Made by a program: the position numbers and the translations under genes. The notes under the pieces were generated by a model. That model worked only from the letters and a program-made list of their open reading frames with translations. It searched no databases and was not told where the DNA came from. This document shows, piece after piece, positions 13,201 to 22,627 of a stretch of 64,000 bases of DNA. Positions within the stretch are counted from its first letter, which is position 1; each line of letters opens with the position of its first letter. Location of the stretch: contig NC_087063.1 of assembly GCF_963678635.1 (NCBI RefSeq), forward strand, positions 73,365,617 through 73,429,616, read 5' to 3'. The DNA comes from Symsagittifera roscoffensis. Lineage: Eukaryota > Xenacoelomorpha > Acoela > Convolutidae.

Positions 13201-16200
13201 AAGCTTTCGATTACTCTAGACAGACAATTGAAAACATGGGCCTTCAACGTGATTTTTTTGAAACCTATCTCAACGCTATTCGAAAAATTTTATTAATTAG
13301 TCAGCAGGTAAATTATATCCGTGCTAAAATATCGTTGCTTTTTCCATGTCAAAAAAGAATGAAAAAATCCAACTGGAAACACAGCTCTCATGATTCACAA
13401 ACTTTTTTTTAAAAAAAGGTTGAGAATGGCTGCATATCAATATACGTTCCGCTATCAGCCACAACAATCAAAGAAACTTAGCTAACTGACAGTTGGAAAA
13501 GATAATGAACGCAAGGAAACTAAAAAAACTGGCTTGTTTTTTTTTCAAAAACTTTCAATTTTTGAATTTCGAAAAAAAACAGATGGCCTTAAATCTCTTT
13601 GAATTTGTAAAATAATATATGATGAACACTTTTTTTAAAAATTAACCCAATTTAAGATCACTGGATCAATGTGCAAAACTTTTATTTCACTGGGAAATCT
13701 GATAATTAATTTCCTTTTTCGAAATTAGAAGTCGATCACGTTTTTCGTGACCTTTACACTTTAGCTTTCGATAGTCGAGTTTGCCTTCCTTTTAACAATG
13801 AAAAAACAATGAACTTGAAAATAAATCACAAGTCAAACCGCAAAAAATCTAAATGGTGTCCAAAATGTACATTGAAAACAGGCATTTTTAAGAGTAAACG
13901 TTAGAATTTGCGCTTAGTTTTGTCCACTAGTGTATTTAAGAGTACTCACTACGTTCAAAATTTCAGAACGCCTTCTTAGCACGCTTGATGACCTTATTGA
14001 TATGGAATCTGGAAAAATCAGAGACAGCAAGCAAAAATCATAGAAAAACATAGTCGGCAGAAAGTTGGGAAAAAAGTCAATAAACGCACGGAAGGAAAAT
14101 TTTTTGATGTTATGAACCATTGAGAAATCTGGAAAGTAAAGCCAACTTTCTAAATTAGAATTCGAATTTAGAATTAGAACTTCCTATCTAGTGCATTACA
14201 ACTGTTCGATGGCGAAGTTTGCCTTCCTTTCAACGAAGAAAATCAATTTTTACACCGCGAAAAAGCAAATATGAGTCTTCACTACGCATCGACTCTAAAA
14301 AACATGCAGAATGATCCGACAAAAACTGAAAAGAAAACCACGAATCAGGAAGGAAATTCCTCTTGAAAACTTCACTGCATAACTGTAAAACATCAGTGCA
14401 AAATAGACACACGCGTTTCTCAGTTTTGAAGAAAAGTTGTTCAATGGGAAAAAAATAAGTGCAAATTTGAATAAAATCGAAAAATAATCTGTATGAAAAC
14501 TATGATGAAACCATTCGATAGGCAGCTAAGTGCCGCTTTGTGTTTTTCAAGCTATAATATTTTTGGCTCAGAAAAATTATGCATTTTTCTATTGCTGAAA
14601 ATGAGTTTATTATATGCCCTACATGTGCCTGTCCGTTCGCAGCACTGCTCTGTTCCGAACACGTTTCGTGGTAACTGACACTGTCCCTGCTTTTATCCTC
14701 CACCTCTCCGACAACAGCGGCACTGGGGTTGCTCTTCGGTGGACTCTGGTCACTCAGTTGCGTGATGAGGTCTTGCTTCTGCTTCTCAAGGTCGTCCATT
14801 TGCTTCCACAATTTGTTCACCAGCTGTTCCTGTTCCTGTTCCAGGTAGTTTTCAAGGTCCACTTTGTCTCTTCTCAGCTTAACAAAACGCCATATTTTAC
14901 CCGTATTGGTTTCATATAAGGTTTTTTTCCTGGCTATATGGTTCATAGCGTTGTTTAAATGAATCACTCATAATTAAAGTCAAAAATCGGACAGATAGTA
15001 AAACAATCTCGAACGCTAATAAAGCTTGGTTTTATATTTTCAAGTATACAGCCACATTAGCAAAAGTATTCGTCACACATTTTCGACGACAAGACCTTTG
15101 ATTGCGATTGACGCGAATTAGATTACATTGAGAGAAAAACTGCGGCACATGAAAATTGCTCAATATTTCACCAGAAAATCATCGCTACGGCTTGTTTGGT
15201 GATTATGGGACTCGCTTTTAATTTAGTTTTCGAGTTTTCTTCGTTTTATAGGATCTGCATGAAAATTTTGCAAATCAGCTGGATCACTTCTAGTCTATTT
15301 TTCAGAAGCCTTCAAATATCCTATGAAAACTTCATACGCGTTTCTTTTTCTTCAAAATCAGAATCAGTATTCGCGTGAAGCAGCCAAAATTGGTATTTCT
15401 TACGGCAAAACTAATTTGGCCGCTCGATGGCTATGCTTTTTTTCTGTTGGTTTTTATGGAGACAGTGCCTTGTAAGTATTTAGAGTAGATTTGAAGAGCT
15501 ACTCTTTCAAGAAGTATCCAGTTGATTTGCACAATTTTCCAGCCATACTATGAACCGAAAAAGCTCCCCAGTTGGTGTTCAAAAACTGCTGTACCAATAC
15601 TTTTCCCATGTGACTGTAGATTTTGAGACTAGTTAGCGGAGCTTTGTTCAAGCAAATCTATAATCATTCTTCTGGAAACGTACCTGTTCCAAAGCCGCTT
15701 GTTTTTTCGATGTTTCGTGTTCCAATTTTTCAATCTTCTTCATCAGCCGACCAATTTGGTTCTGCTGCTCAACTTCCAGTGTATTCTCCAGCTGCATCTT
15801 CTCTTCTCGCAACTTAGCCAATTTTCGACTGAGGTCATTGGTCAGATACTCTTCCTCTTGTTCGTATGTGGTAGCTAGAACTTCTTTCTCTTTCTTCAAA
15901 GATTGGATCTTCCTCAGGAGTGTGTTGCTTATGTATTCTTCCTCTTGCTCCGCTCGTGCTTGCTAAACATTTTTCACACAATCAATTAAATAATCCGCAA
16001 CCCGCGTCAATTAAGATATATGAGTTAGGAGTTCAAATAGAAACAAAGGATAGCCGGTTTCTGTTCGGGAAGCGCAATGTTCCGACCACACTAATTGAAA
16101 AAAAAATCAAAAATAAAGAAAAAATTGACAACCCCAAAAAATAAAACTGTCCAAAAATCTAGGCTATTTTTTGAAGTAAAGGGCAATTGAATAAGGTGCC

Positions 16201-17342
16201 AAACTGCAAGAAAAAAGTAATAATAGCTGAAACTACGTTTCAACTGAAACAAAACATTAGTGAGAGTTCAGCCTCTTGTCAACTTTCGTTTAAATTTTGG
16301 CTTCAAAAATTTAAATATGCTACAAGCTTAGGATCACTCGGAGCTCTCTTTGAGGGTGGCGTGTCACAGAGCCGAATACCCGAAAAATAAATTCGTTCCT
16401 GGATGGCCTAAAAATATATTCGTTCCCGGATAGCCGAAAAGTAAAAAACCTAATAAGGGCCCCCAAACTGAAGGACCAAATTAAGGGCCACCAACCGAAA
16501 TTATAATGACAATGCAGGGGCGCATCTAGGATTTTCTCGAGGGGGGTGGACAAATTTTTAAAAACTCGCTAAAAAAAACAGACCAAAAATGCCGTTTTTG
16601 AGATCTTTTGAAGAATTCTGATTACAATATTGCTTTTTTCAGCGCGTGCTCCCCGTTAAAATTAGTATATATTGAAAAAATTTAGGGTTTATTGGCCGAA
16701 GATGGATGTCATAAAAAATTCAAAAATGCCAACGAGGGGACCCTTTGGTTGGTGACGGGGTCAAAAACCTGTAGTAATCGGGCTTTTGTTGTTAATTAAT
16801 TCAATGAGAGTAAAAGTATTAGACAATCAAGTCTCTTAAAATGCTCCGAATTTTGTTAGCTAACAGGCTGCAAAATTTTGAGGCTCTTTTTTGTCCAATT
16901 AAAATGCGTCTCAATTTAGAGCAAGGTTTCTGATTTAATTTAATTGAAACCGGAGGTATTTAGGTTTTTCGCCTATCCGGGAATCCGGCTCCGCACCTCT
17001 TTGAGGTAGTCAAAAATCAGCCGAAAAGTTTATATTACCCATGGTTCCTTTCCTTCCCGCCTCTAGGGGTTGGCCGGCACAAAAAATTGTAGAAAAACTT
17101 ACTAAATTAACTCGCGCTCTCCTGAGTTCTTCGTTCTCCTCTTTTAGGTTTTTGCATCGTAATTTGAGAGTATCAACTTCTATTTTCAACACCGTGTTTT
17201 CCTGCTGGAGCGAGCGGACTCTTGCCATAATACTCAGTCGGCCCATTGAATTGGGCCCCTCTTCACAGGTTGAAGCATCACTTTCACCCGCATCACTCGT
17301 AGAGTCGTAGATTACAGCGGAGTTAGCAGCTGAATGCGCCAT
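1074..17342 (-). CDS. CCDC6: CCDC6-like coiled-coil protein, eight coding exons
   Basis: Spliced minus-strand gene, reconstructed exon by exon. Exons are 17342-17103, 15962-15684, 14877-14623, 12028-11914, 11671-11515, 11081-10996, 7981-7802 and 1258-1074. Lengths are 240, 279, 255, 115, 157, 86, 180 and 185, summing to 1497 nt, i.e. 498 residues plus stop; human CCDC6 is of similar length (about 474). Every intron starts GT and ends AG, and phases agree at all seven junctions. The product has an acidic N-terminus, then long coiled coil with the family's repeated EQEEEY/EQEQEQ heptads, the conserved block [14 protein letters not shown], and a Pro/Ser/Gly-rich tail. In vertebrates CCDC6 is a phosphoprotein linked to DNA-damage checkpoint signalling; that role is known of the family and not visible here. 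The 5' end was set at the first ATG (17342); untranslated exons were not sought. Confidence 0.9.
1771..1833 (-). pseudogene. LINE ORF2 C-terminal Cys/His motif
   Basis: Minus-strand reading [20 protein letters not shown] has the CxxC...H...C spacing found at the C-terminus of many LINE ORF2 proteins. It is followed by [10 protein letters not shown] after an in-frame stop, again typical of that region. It marks the 3' end of the element. Confidence 0.7.
2566..2700 (-). pseudogene. LINE reverse transcriptase palm fragment
   Basis: Contains [14 protein letters not shown] (about 2656-2693), the RT GVPQG box, and then in another frame [11 protein letters not shown] (about 2574-2602), the catalytic YxDD box. 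The first catalytic Asp is replaced by Glu. The frame shift between the boxes and the altered catalytic site show a non-functional RT. Confidence 0.75.
3755..4100 (-). pseudogene. LINE endonuclease domain, array copy 1
   Basis: Minus-strand reading contains [11 protein letters not shown] (3964-3996), the Asp/Asn/His active-site box of the EEP nuclease, followed by about 70 residues of the same domain. Copies 2 and 3 carry the same at about 5396-5740 and 7037-7380. The long plus-strand ORFs over these positions are antisense shadows. Confidence 0.75.
4478..4669 (-). pseudogene. LINE RT N-terminal fragment at array junction
   Basis: Encodes [19 protein letters not shown] and [12 protein letters not shown], the typical start of LINE RT fingers (NWK...P..K.GKDP...YRP). 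An identical fragment lies at 6119-6310 and a diverged one at about 2950-3030. After SYRP the frame departs from RT, because the array junction falls there. Confidence 0.75.
7802..7981 (-). CDS. CCDC6: CCDC6-like exon 7 (Pro/Ala/Gly-rich, CxxC pair)
   Basis: 180 nt, phase 1 at both ends, acceptor TTCCAG and donor GGAG|GTAGGC. It is markedly GC-rich compared with the surrounding introns. It encodes a low-complexity Pro/Ala/Gly/Ser/His stretch preceded by [11 protein letters not shown], a CxxC pair that could bind zinc or be structural. I do not recall a CxxC here in vertebrate CCDC6. The donor lies only about 20 bases from the end of the LINE tandem array. Confidence 0.8.
8160..8280 (-). mobile_element. 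tRNA-derived SINE, 5'-truncated copy
   Basis: Shares with 10460-10650 a 3' body (CACAGAGGCAAAGC...TTCGCAAACAC) and a T-arm-like head segment (GTTCGAATCC on the minus strand). Its 5' side ends in a TAGA microsatellite. It lies in an intron in the gene's orientation. Confidence 0.6.
8281..8310. repeat. (GATA)n microsatellite
   Basis: About six uninterrupted GATA units, flanked by ATATAGAT. It abuts the truncated end of the SINE copy at 8160-8280. Confidence 0.9.
9010..9095. repeat. short direct repeat AGATTCCTAAAACGRGGT
   Basis: Two imperfect copies about 30 bases apart, each followed by CCGCTT. No function suggested. The surrounding 8310-9400 intron sequence holds nothing else I can identify. 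Confidence 0.5.
9400..9612 (-). mobile_element. two SINE-head fragments
   Basis: On the minus strand both 9605-9535 and 9468-9400 begin with GCCGTGG(C/A)GCAGATG, a tRNA A-box-like sequence, and continue into an ACGTGA...CTCCTAATC anticodon-arm-like part. They resemble the head of the SINE at 10460-10650 but lack its full T-arm and body. Likely degenerate SINE copies. Confidence 0.4.
10128..10960. repeat. old dispersed repeat, copy 1 (split by SINE)
   Basis: Blocks shared in the same order with 13478-13960: AATGAACGCAAGGAAAC, CTTTGAATTT, ATTTCGCTGGGA, AATCACGTTTTTCGTGACC, GAGTTTGC, and a final ACTCATTACGTTC. Identity by eye is roughly 70-80 percent. The copy is interrupted by the SINE at 10460-10650, so the SINE is younger. 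No coding content seen. Confidence 0.65.
10460..10650 (-). mobile_element. tRNA-derived SINE (Arg-CCT-like head)
   Basis: On the minus strand the head (about 10650-10560) has an A-box-like TGGCACAGAGG, an anticodon arm TGAGA-TTCCTAA-TCTCA (loop anticodon CCT) and a B-box-like CTTCGATTCC. A body follows, ending in the hairpin GCGAAGCGCAGCTTCGC. A second copy at 8160-8280 makes it a dispersed family. It has extra sequence and no proper acceptor stem, so it is not a working tRNA gene. Confidence 0.65.
10996..11081 (-). CDS. CCDC6: CCDC6-like exon 6 (SSPIPV motif)
   Basis: 86 nt between GTGTAG and the donor GAG|GTAACT. In the frame carried over from exon 5 it reads [16 protein letters not shown] and on. 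It continues the family pattern DDER-[YH]FNE then SSPIP. This short exon was recognised only from phase continuity and family pattern. Confidence 0.88.
11515..11671 (-). CDS. CCDC6: CCDC6-like exon 5 (conserved SESESSLE block)
   Basis: 157 nt, entered in phase 1 and left in phase 2. The acceptor is GTTTAG before 11671 and the donor AAAG|GTTGAA is weak but forced by the next exon's frame. It encodes coiled coil ending in the hallmark [14 protein letters not shown], the best-conserved CCDC6 motif. Without splicing, the frame runs into a stop just beyond. Confidence 0.9.
11914..12028 (-). CDS. CCDC6: CCDC6-like exon 4
   Basis: Thirty-eight codons plus one base. The acceptor is CTGCAG before 12028 and the donor is GAAC|GTGAGT. 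An acidic start leads into [19 protein letters not shown], matching the CCDC6 segment that begins the second coiled coil. It was too short to stand out as an ORF and was found from splice signals and phase. Confidence 0.85.
12029..13477. other. CCDC6-like intron, nothing identified
   Basis: AT-rich intron sequence. Short ORFs occur on both strands but show no domain, no codon structure and no splice sites in a phase fitting the flanking exons. A CCGAAAAAG-type short repeat occurs near 12270-12340. Confidence 0.5.
13478..13960. repeat. old dispersed repeat, copy 2
   Basis: Uninterrupted relative of 10128-10960 with the same block order, ending ACTCACTACGTTC. A smaller third fragment (GGCGAAGTTTGCCTTCCTTT) is at about 14210-14240. 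Lies in an intron. Confidence 0.65.
14623..14877 (-). CDS. CCDC6: CCDC6-like exon 3 (coiled coil and Ser-rich linker)
   Basis: Eighty-five codons, phase 0 at both ends. The acceptor TTAAG precedes [18 protein letters not shown], a strong CCDC6 match. The exon continues through [19 protein letters not shown] into a Ser/Pro linker. The donor was set at CAT|GTAGGG because phase 0 is required by exon 4; this linker is not conserved, so the exact donor is less certain than the rest. Confidence 0.82.
15684..15962 (-). CDS. CCDC6: CCDC6-like exon 2 (coiled coil)
   Basis: Ninety-three codons, phase 0 at both ends. The acceptor is TTTAG before 15962 and the donor is CAG|GTACG after 15684. It opens with [18 protein letters not shown] and contains [20 protein letters not shown], the paired heptad blocks typical of CCDC6. 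Purely coiled coil. Confidence 0.92.
16000..17100. other. CCDC6-like intron 1, short repeats only
   Basis: Holds imperfect repeats of the type ATTCGTTC(C)CGGATGGCC (16390-16450) and AGGGCC(A/C)CC (16460-16495). No exon fits the phase 0 to phase 0 junction. Nothing else recognised. Confidence 0.5.
17103..17342 (-). CDS. CCDC6: CCDC6-like exon 1 (start codon, first coiled coil)
   Basis: Eighty codons from ATG at 17342 to the donor GTAAGT just after 17103, ending in phase 0. The first 40 residues are Ser/Asp/Glu-rich. The second half (around [18 protein letters not shown]) matches the start of the CCDC6 coiled coil. A TTG three codons upstream lies in frame but is not needed. Confidence 0.9.
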
Positions 17343-17576
17343 TGATGCCAACCCACTGTAGTTTTAGATTACATTCAAATGGATAGACTGAAAATTTATT
17401 CTGGACTATAGATTAATAACGAAGAGTACGTACATTGCTGAACCAAATGAAATTATCAAATATTATAAAAATCTTTATTTTCCAGTTGAAAGTATTTTCA
17501 GATGTACAATTGGAAGTCAAATTATTATAATGAAATTACCATTGAAAGTCAAATACAGTAAAACTTTAAAATAAAA

Positions 17577-18158
17577 GTGTGACATTCGACCAGAATGGCG
17601 CCACAATGCATGGCAACTTCGAAATTTTAATGTAACCGTAGACTGGGATGATTGACAGCTTTGGTAGATTAACTGTACTAATCGTACGATTCAACGAATT
17701 AGGAAAGGTCAATTTGAAGTGACGAAACAAATTTTAAAAATTCGTTCTGAATTATAGACACGTCACGACCTTGAGATTACGCTACAACTAAAATGTCAAA
17801 AAAGAAAAGAACAATATTCGTTGACACAGACAAGACGAACGAAAAATAGCAACGAACGAAGAAATTATAGTGGTTGACGTTAACGGAAGACCATTCCGAA
17901 TAGTAACGATTATAACTGTACAATCGTTACCAAAGACTTCCCGAGAACCAGTAAGGGTAATGGGACGACTTTACCAGCCTTCCGGAGGGACGATAAGACC
18001 GCTACCGCTCTTCGTCCGGATTCCAGAATCCGGAGGGGGTCTCGGGGAGGAGAATGTATCTCCATTTTAATAACTTTCAGCTTCCTTTTAGCTTCCATGT
18101 CCTGATTTGAATTTAGTTAACATCGAATTCATTTTCAGAATATGAGAAACTAGGAATT
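17577..18158. repeat. hairpin-bearing repeat unit 1
   Basis: Starts GTGACATTCGACCAGAAT, as does unit 2 at 18159. Both share an internal hairpin, a CCTTCCGGAGGG motif after it, and an end of the form GATTTGAATTTAGTTAACATC...GAGAAACTAGGA. No ORF of note. It could be a solo LTR-like or MITE-like unit; no terminal inverted repeat was found. Confidence 0.6.
17903..17930. other. hairpin in repeat unit 1
   Basis: GTAACGATT pairs with AATCGTTAC. The equivalent hairpin in unit 2 has C-G where this one has T-A at the second pair, a compensating change. Confidence 0.6.
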
Positions 18159-18690
18159 GTGACATTCGACCAGAATTGACAAAAAGACAGTTACGAAGGG
18201 CTAGCTGCTAACCTTCCGAATTGGCAGTTTTAAAGGATTAACAGTGTTATTCAGACGATTAGACAAATTGTGAAGGCTAAAGGATTTGGAAATTCTTAAA
18301 ATTTAAAATTCGAATTGTGACGTCACAATTCTGAGAAACGTCAAAAACGGCCATTTTGGAAGAAATCTGAAATAAAAACAGAACAACGAGATACGTTGCG
18401 AAAATAACAACCACAACAGTTGTGAGAAAAACGACTAGAAATAGAGAAATACGACAGAGTATTAGCAGAGACCGCTCCGAGTTGCAACGATTGTGCCGCT
18501 ACAATCGTTGCAAGGCCATTCACGCTAACGGTGAAGGGTGGAAACAAGCCTTCCGGAGGGGTCTTGGGACTTGAACTCAAACTGTTTTATACGAACTTTT
18601 AGCTTCCCGGTTATGTCTCGAATTGAATTTAATTAACATCTGGATTTATTTTCTGACGATGAGAAGCTAGGAGTTAAGGTAAAGGGTTGA
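18159..18690. repeat. hairpin-bearing repeat unit 2
   Basis: Directly abuts unit 1 and shares the same landmarks in order, but the two are strongly diverged in between, so the tandem pair is old or is two different family members. Contains the 13-bp perfect hairpin at 18482-18513. Confidence 0.6.
18482..18513. other. 13-bp perfect hairpin in repeat unit 2
   Basis: TTGCAACGATTGT pairs exactly with ACAATCGTTGCAA around the 6-base loop GCCGCT. It is followed 30-35 bases later by CTTCCGGAGGGG, the same arrangement as in unit 1. Confidence 0.75.
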
Positions 18691-20607
18691 TCCATTTTCG
18701 ATGGAGATGATTATTTTTATCTACTGATCAGAAACAATAATAATCAAACAAATAGTAGTAGCCCTACATTTAGGAGTGACCTCGTGGTCTGGGGATACTG
18801 AGACCCAGCCATGAGCTCACTAATTTTGCATGTAAGTAAGTTAATTTGAGCGTACTGGTCAGAGCCGGAGAACTGTAACGTTTTTGTCGACCCGATGTTA
18901 GAAAGACCACCAAAAGAACTGGCTCGGTTAGAGACGTTGAAAAGCATGTAGAGCTCTGTTTCGACGCTGGCCAGTCGTTTTAAAGCTTAGCTCTATTTTC
19001 CGTCGATATGTACTTCCGGGCGAACGTTACATAGATGTTTTTATGGCGCTCCTGAGTGTTAATCTTTTTTAACATCATGACCGGCAGAACCGTTAACGAG
19101 CAATCCGCGCCGAGCGGATGCTCATACTAATGCCCTTAATAGGCCCTAACGGCCGGGGTGGAAGGGTAGTTCGGAACGCGGAAGCCTTCCGGATTCCCGT
19201 GAATAGCTTTTTAACCTAGTTAAGACCAAAAATTCACGTTCCAGGAAGGGTGGGGGGATCGGCCGTCCCCTCGTTCCCTGAGAGGTCTGTGACCAAAAAC
19301 ACTTAAAGATATACAAGAAACCAAACAGAAAATAGTATAGTACCCAAGAAAAACAAAAACATAAAAAAATAACCGAAAAAACCAAAAACAGTTAAAAAAA
19401 AGTATAAAATCAGTAGAAATCATCCCCCATACGAGATGTGATCCAACCCTCCCGTTTGCTGTTGTTAGATAAATTGTTGTTACAGACATTTATATCAGTC
19501 AAGATCGTTACTATCAATTTTGTGGCCCATTTGTGAGGCTTGTGCTGTAGGGTGTTTTGAGTATTTAAGCACGTTAATGCTAATTTGCGCTCAATCCGGA
19601 AGAGTCTCGGGATTAGTGAAGAAGACTGATCCTGCAAGCAGTACAAGGGGTGATAAGAGGGGTCTCAACGACAACAACAGTCGACTGTTGGGTATCGTTA
19701 ACAAATTTGTATCCCTTTTGGTACAAACAAAATAAGATAGTAATGCTCGACAATGCTCGAAATTCCGAGTTAAGCACTTTAATTGGGATATTGAACAAAC
19801 CCGGAGGGGTATAGTATTACTATTATTATCATTTATACAGCCTATATTATTACTTCTATATCGTTTTTCAGTGAAAAACACAGTAAAAGGACCGGTTTTT
19901 AGGGTCAAAATAGCAATATTTTGATTCCCCACAAATCGCAATTTTTGAGAAATCGTTATTTTTTGAAACGGAAAAAAGCACTAAATTAGTGAATTACATT
20001 GTAACTATACTAGTATATTAAATAGAACCAGTTGAGTTTAGTTCAGAAGTGGTTGGATACCAAAAACCTCATTTTCGTGATTTTTGAATAGACGAAACGA
20101 AATTTTTTGACATTTTTGAGTTAGGACAGTAAAAATTCTTGTTCGGACAACGTCCACTAGTGAATTGACAGGTTTTAAACTCGTTTGCCGATAACTTTCC
20201 GGGTTAAAGAGAAATCGAACTTAACGTGTTTGATTTAGTGGATTCATCAATCCGGAGGGGCCGGAATAGCATAGTTTTTTGCAAAATTTTCAGTTAGAGC
20301 GTTTTAGATCGGGTTTTTTGCATTGAACTAGAAGCGTACAGGCTTTCTGAGCTCGGATAAAAAAATTTTAGGTCAAAAAGAACAGAATTGCGAAAAAAGT
20401 TAGGCGGAACCTATAAGAGAGAAGTTTTTTGACTTTAGAAAAAGACGTTTTGGTTAATAACTTTAGAACTACTGGACTGATCCAGTTGATCTTGGTACTA
20501 TTAGAACAGAAATTAGCTGAGCTTACTCATAGGAACATCAATTATTCAAAAAAATAAGCCTAAATTTGTTTTAATATTGTTTTTAGCAATTTCACTAAAT
20601 TGGGAAG
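18691..20607. other. non-coding repeat-rich flank of element 1 insertion
   Basis: No convincing gene on either strand. Scattered CCGGAGGGG/CCGGAAGAG motifs occur (about 19590, 19800, 20250), related to the minisatellite at 46820-47030. A third hairpin of the same kind lies at 19667-19699 (outer AACGA/TCGTT, inner 16-base palindrome CAACAGTCGACTGTTG). Likely part of the sequence into which element 1 inserted. Confidence 0.5.
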
Positions 20608-21410
20608 TGAGTTATGACCGATGTGGTTAACTCATGGAGTAATTTTGGATAGGGTACACCGTCTGCTCGTCACGCTATCTTATTTTCGGCCGGATAGATT
20701 CGTGCAACTTCTTAGTCTAATACCGATCCTAATCTTACTCTTATATCTACAAGTCTCAGGGTGTTTAACTAGTCTCTGCTAGGCTCAATAGATCTAGAGT
20801 ATACTGGCTTATTGCAACTGCTGAAGTTCTCTTGGAGAGGCAACTAATTTCTAAGTTAAATTCAAATCTCTCTGTTGCTGAAATTACAAGTAATTTCAGC
20901 ACTTACAAATAAGTGAGTTGTTAGTTGGATGGATTATGATTGGTTAATATTAAATATTTTACAGTGGTAAAATATCCAATTTAGCCAATAATAAAATGTA
21001 GTTTAGATCAGGTTCCACCCATCCGGGGCTTACAAAGCTTTTTAGAACTATCTTTCTTCTCTGCAATTTGAAGGATGGATGATGAACGTTGGTATTTGGC
21101 GAACATCATTTTCTTTTCCGGTTCCTCTTGGAGAAGAACGCTCCAGGACGCTGGAATTATGGATAGGAAATTGTTACGTCGTCATTTGACAACGACTGTG
21201 ATCCCCAATGAAATCAATCCGATCTCAAAATGGTTTGCTATGACAGGTTTTTCTGTATTATGTAGAGAACTTGTTTTGTGTGCAACCTCGTCTGGGAATG
21301 GCGTGAAGATCGTGTGTGGAAGGGATGCCTTGTAACTCTGATCTGTACGTATACTTGAACATCGAGGTTGTCATTGTTCTAGTTCAATGAAGTCCTTTTC
21401 TGCGGAGTCA
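20608..21410 (-). repeat. element 1 3' LTR (left copy)
   Basis: 803 bp, TG...CA ends on both strands. Identical to 45914-46716 apart from roughly 15 scattered differences (about 2 percent by eye), so insertion is fairly recent relative to the decay of the genes. Read from the plus strand it holds an 86-codon ORF (21075-21335). Confidence 0.85.
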
Positions 21411-22627
21411 AGTCGTACTCTAAATCCTTTGAGTTGTGATTGTGGACGGCATGTCGGTTGTGTTTAGCCATTCTTTTGTTCGAGTGTGATGGGATCATCT
21501 GGTCTTTGGATGTTCGTCTTTGTTGTAGTGTATGATCTATATACTGCAAAGTATGATTTACATTTTATAAAATTATGTTAATTCGGTTTTTTAATCATGA
21601 TTTTAGTTATTCGTTTTCAAAAAAGCGTTTTGTTTTAATTCGGTTATTTTGAAGAGTTACTCACCCTTGAATACCTCTTATTAAAAATAGGAGTGTGGTC
21701 ACAAAGCGTGGATGTAGCGCGGTGGGTTAGGCCGGCTATAGAGCATGCTCAGGACGTCCCCTCTGGTGGGTTAGGCCAGGAGTGGGAGTATGATTTTATG
21801 CTGTTTCTTTGAGAGGTCCTGTGATGTGATAACGTTTTATGTTGGGTTTATGTTGGTTTTTTCTTATTTTACTGTGGTTGTGTTCTTTTTTCAAAAATCA
21901 AATTGTTTTTGGTATGGGTTTGTCTTGCAACTTTTTTTGTTTTATTATTTCTTTCTTAGACTTTTTAATAATCTTCAAAAAAATAAATTATCCAGTTTTG
22001 AACTGGGTTAATCCGGTTTGGGTACCGTTGGTTTTCTTTTCTTAGTCATGCTGTTACTTTATGATTTGCGGTGCTTAGTAAGCTGCGTTGGTTAGTTTAG
22101 AGGTTTAGTATATAATTCCTTTCCAACCGGGTTAAAGGAATGTTTGAAACTTGTTATCGTGTGTTAGAGTTGTTGATAGTGAAAGCTTGAAACTCAAAAT
22201 CATTTTTTAAACAATTTTTCGTGGGCGAGCTGTGCAAGTTTGGATAGAATTCTTGTGCGAGTGAATGAAAATATTGAAAAGGTTAGTACTGTTTTCTCAT
22301 TTTATCAATTTATTGCATAGAATTTGAATTTTACTGCGTTTTGGAGGAATTTTAAAATTATAAATTTTCATCGTATCAAAGTTTACTGCTTCATTGGGAA
22401 ATAATTTATATATAAAATTACTACATTTGGTATTAATTTTACTACATTATTTAGTGCAAGAAATTAACGAATTTTAAGAGAATTTAACAAAACTGTTTTT
22501 TTCTTTTTCTTTTCTGTTTTGTAGATGATCGTGGTGTGAAGACTAGAAATATAAATCAAACATTGATAGAAAATGGTTAGTACTAATTTAAATTTATTAG
22601 TTAAGTGTATTTCAAATTATTCTTACC
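21411..22627. other. 3' internal region of element 1, non-coding
   Basis: Between the last ORF and the 3' LTR. T-rich on the plus strand, which creates hydrophobic-looking plus ORFs (21790-22045) with no support. A clean polypurine tract next to the LTR is not visible. Confidence 0.5.

Noticed and set aside
13914-14010. Possible extra CCDC6-like exon with GT/AG-like edges.
   Set aside because: The segment belongs to the old dispersed repeat (same GAACGTA-GTGAGTACTC edge as near 10940), and exons 3 and 4 already join in phase without it.
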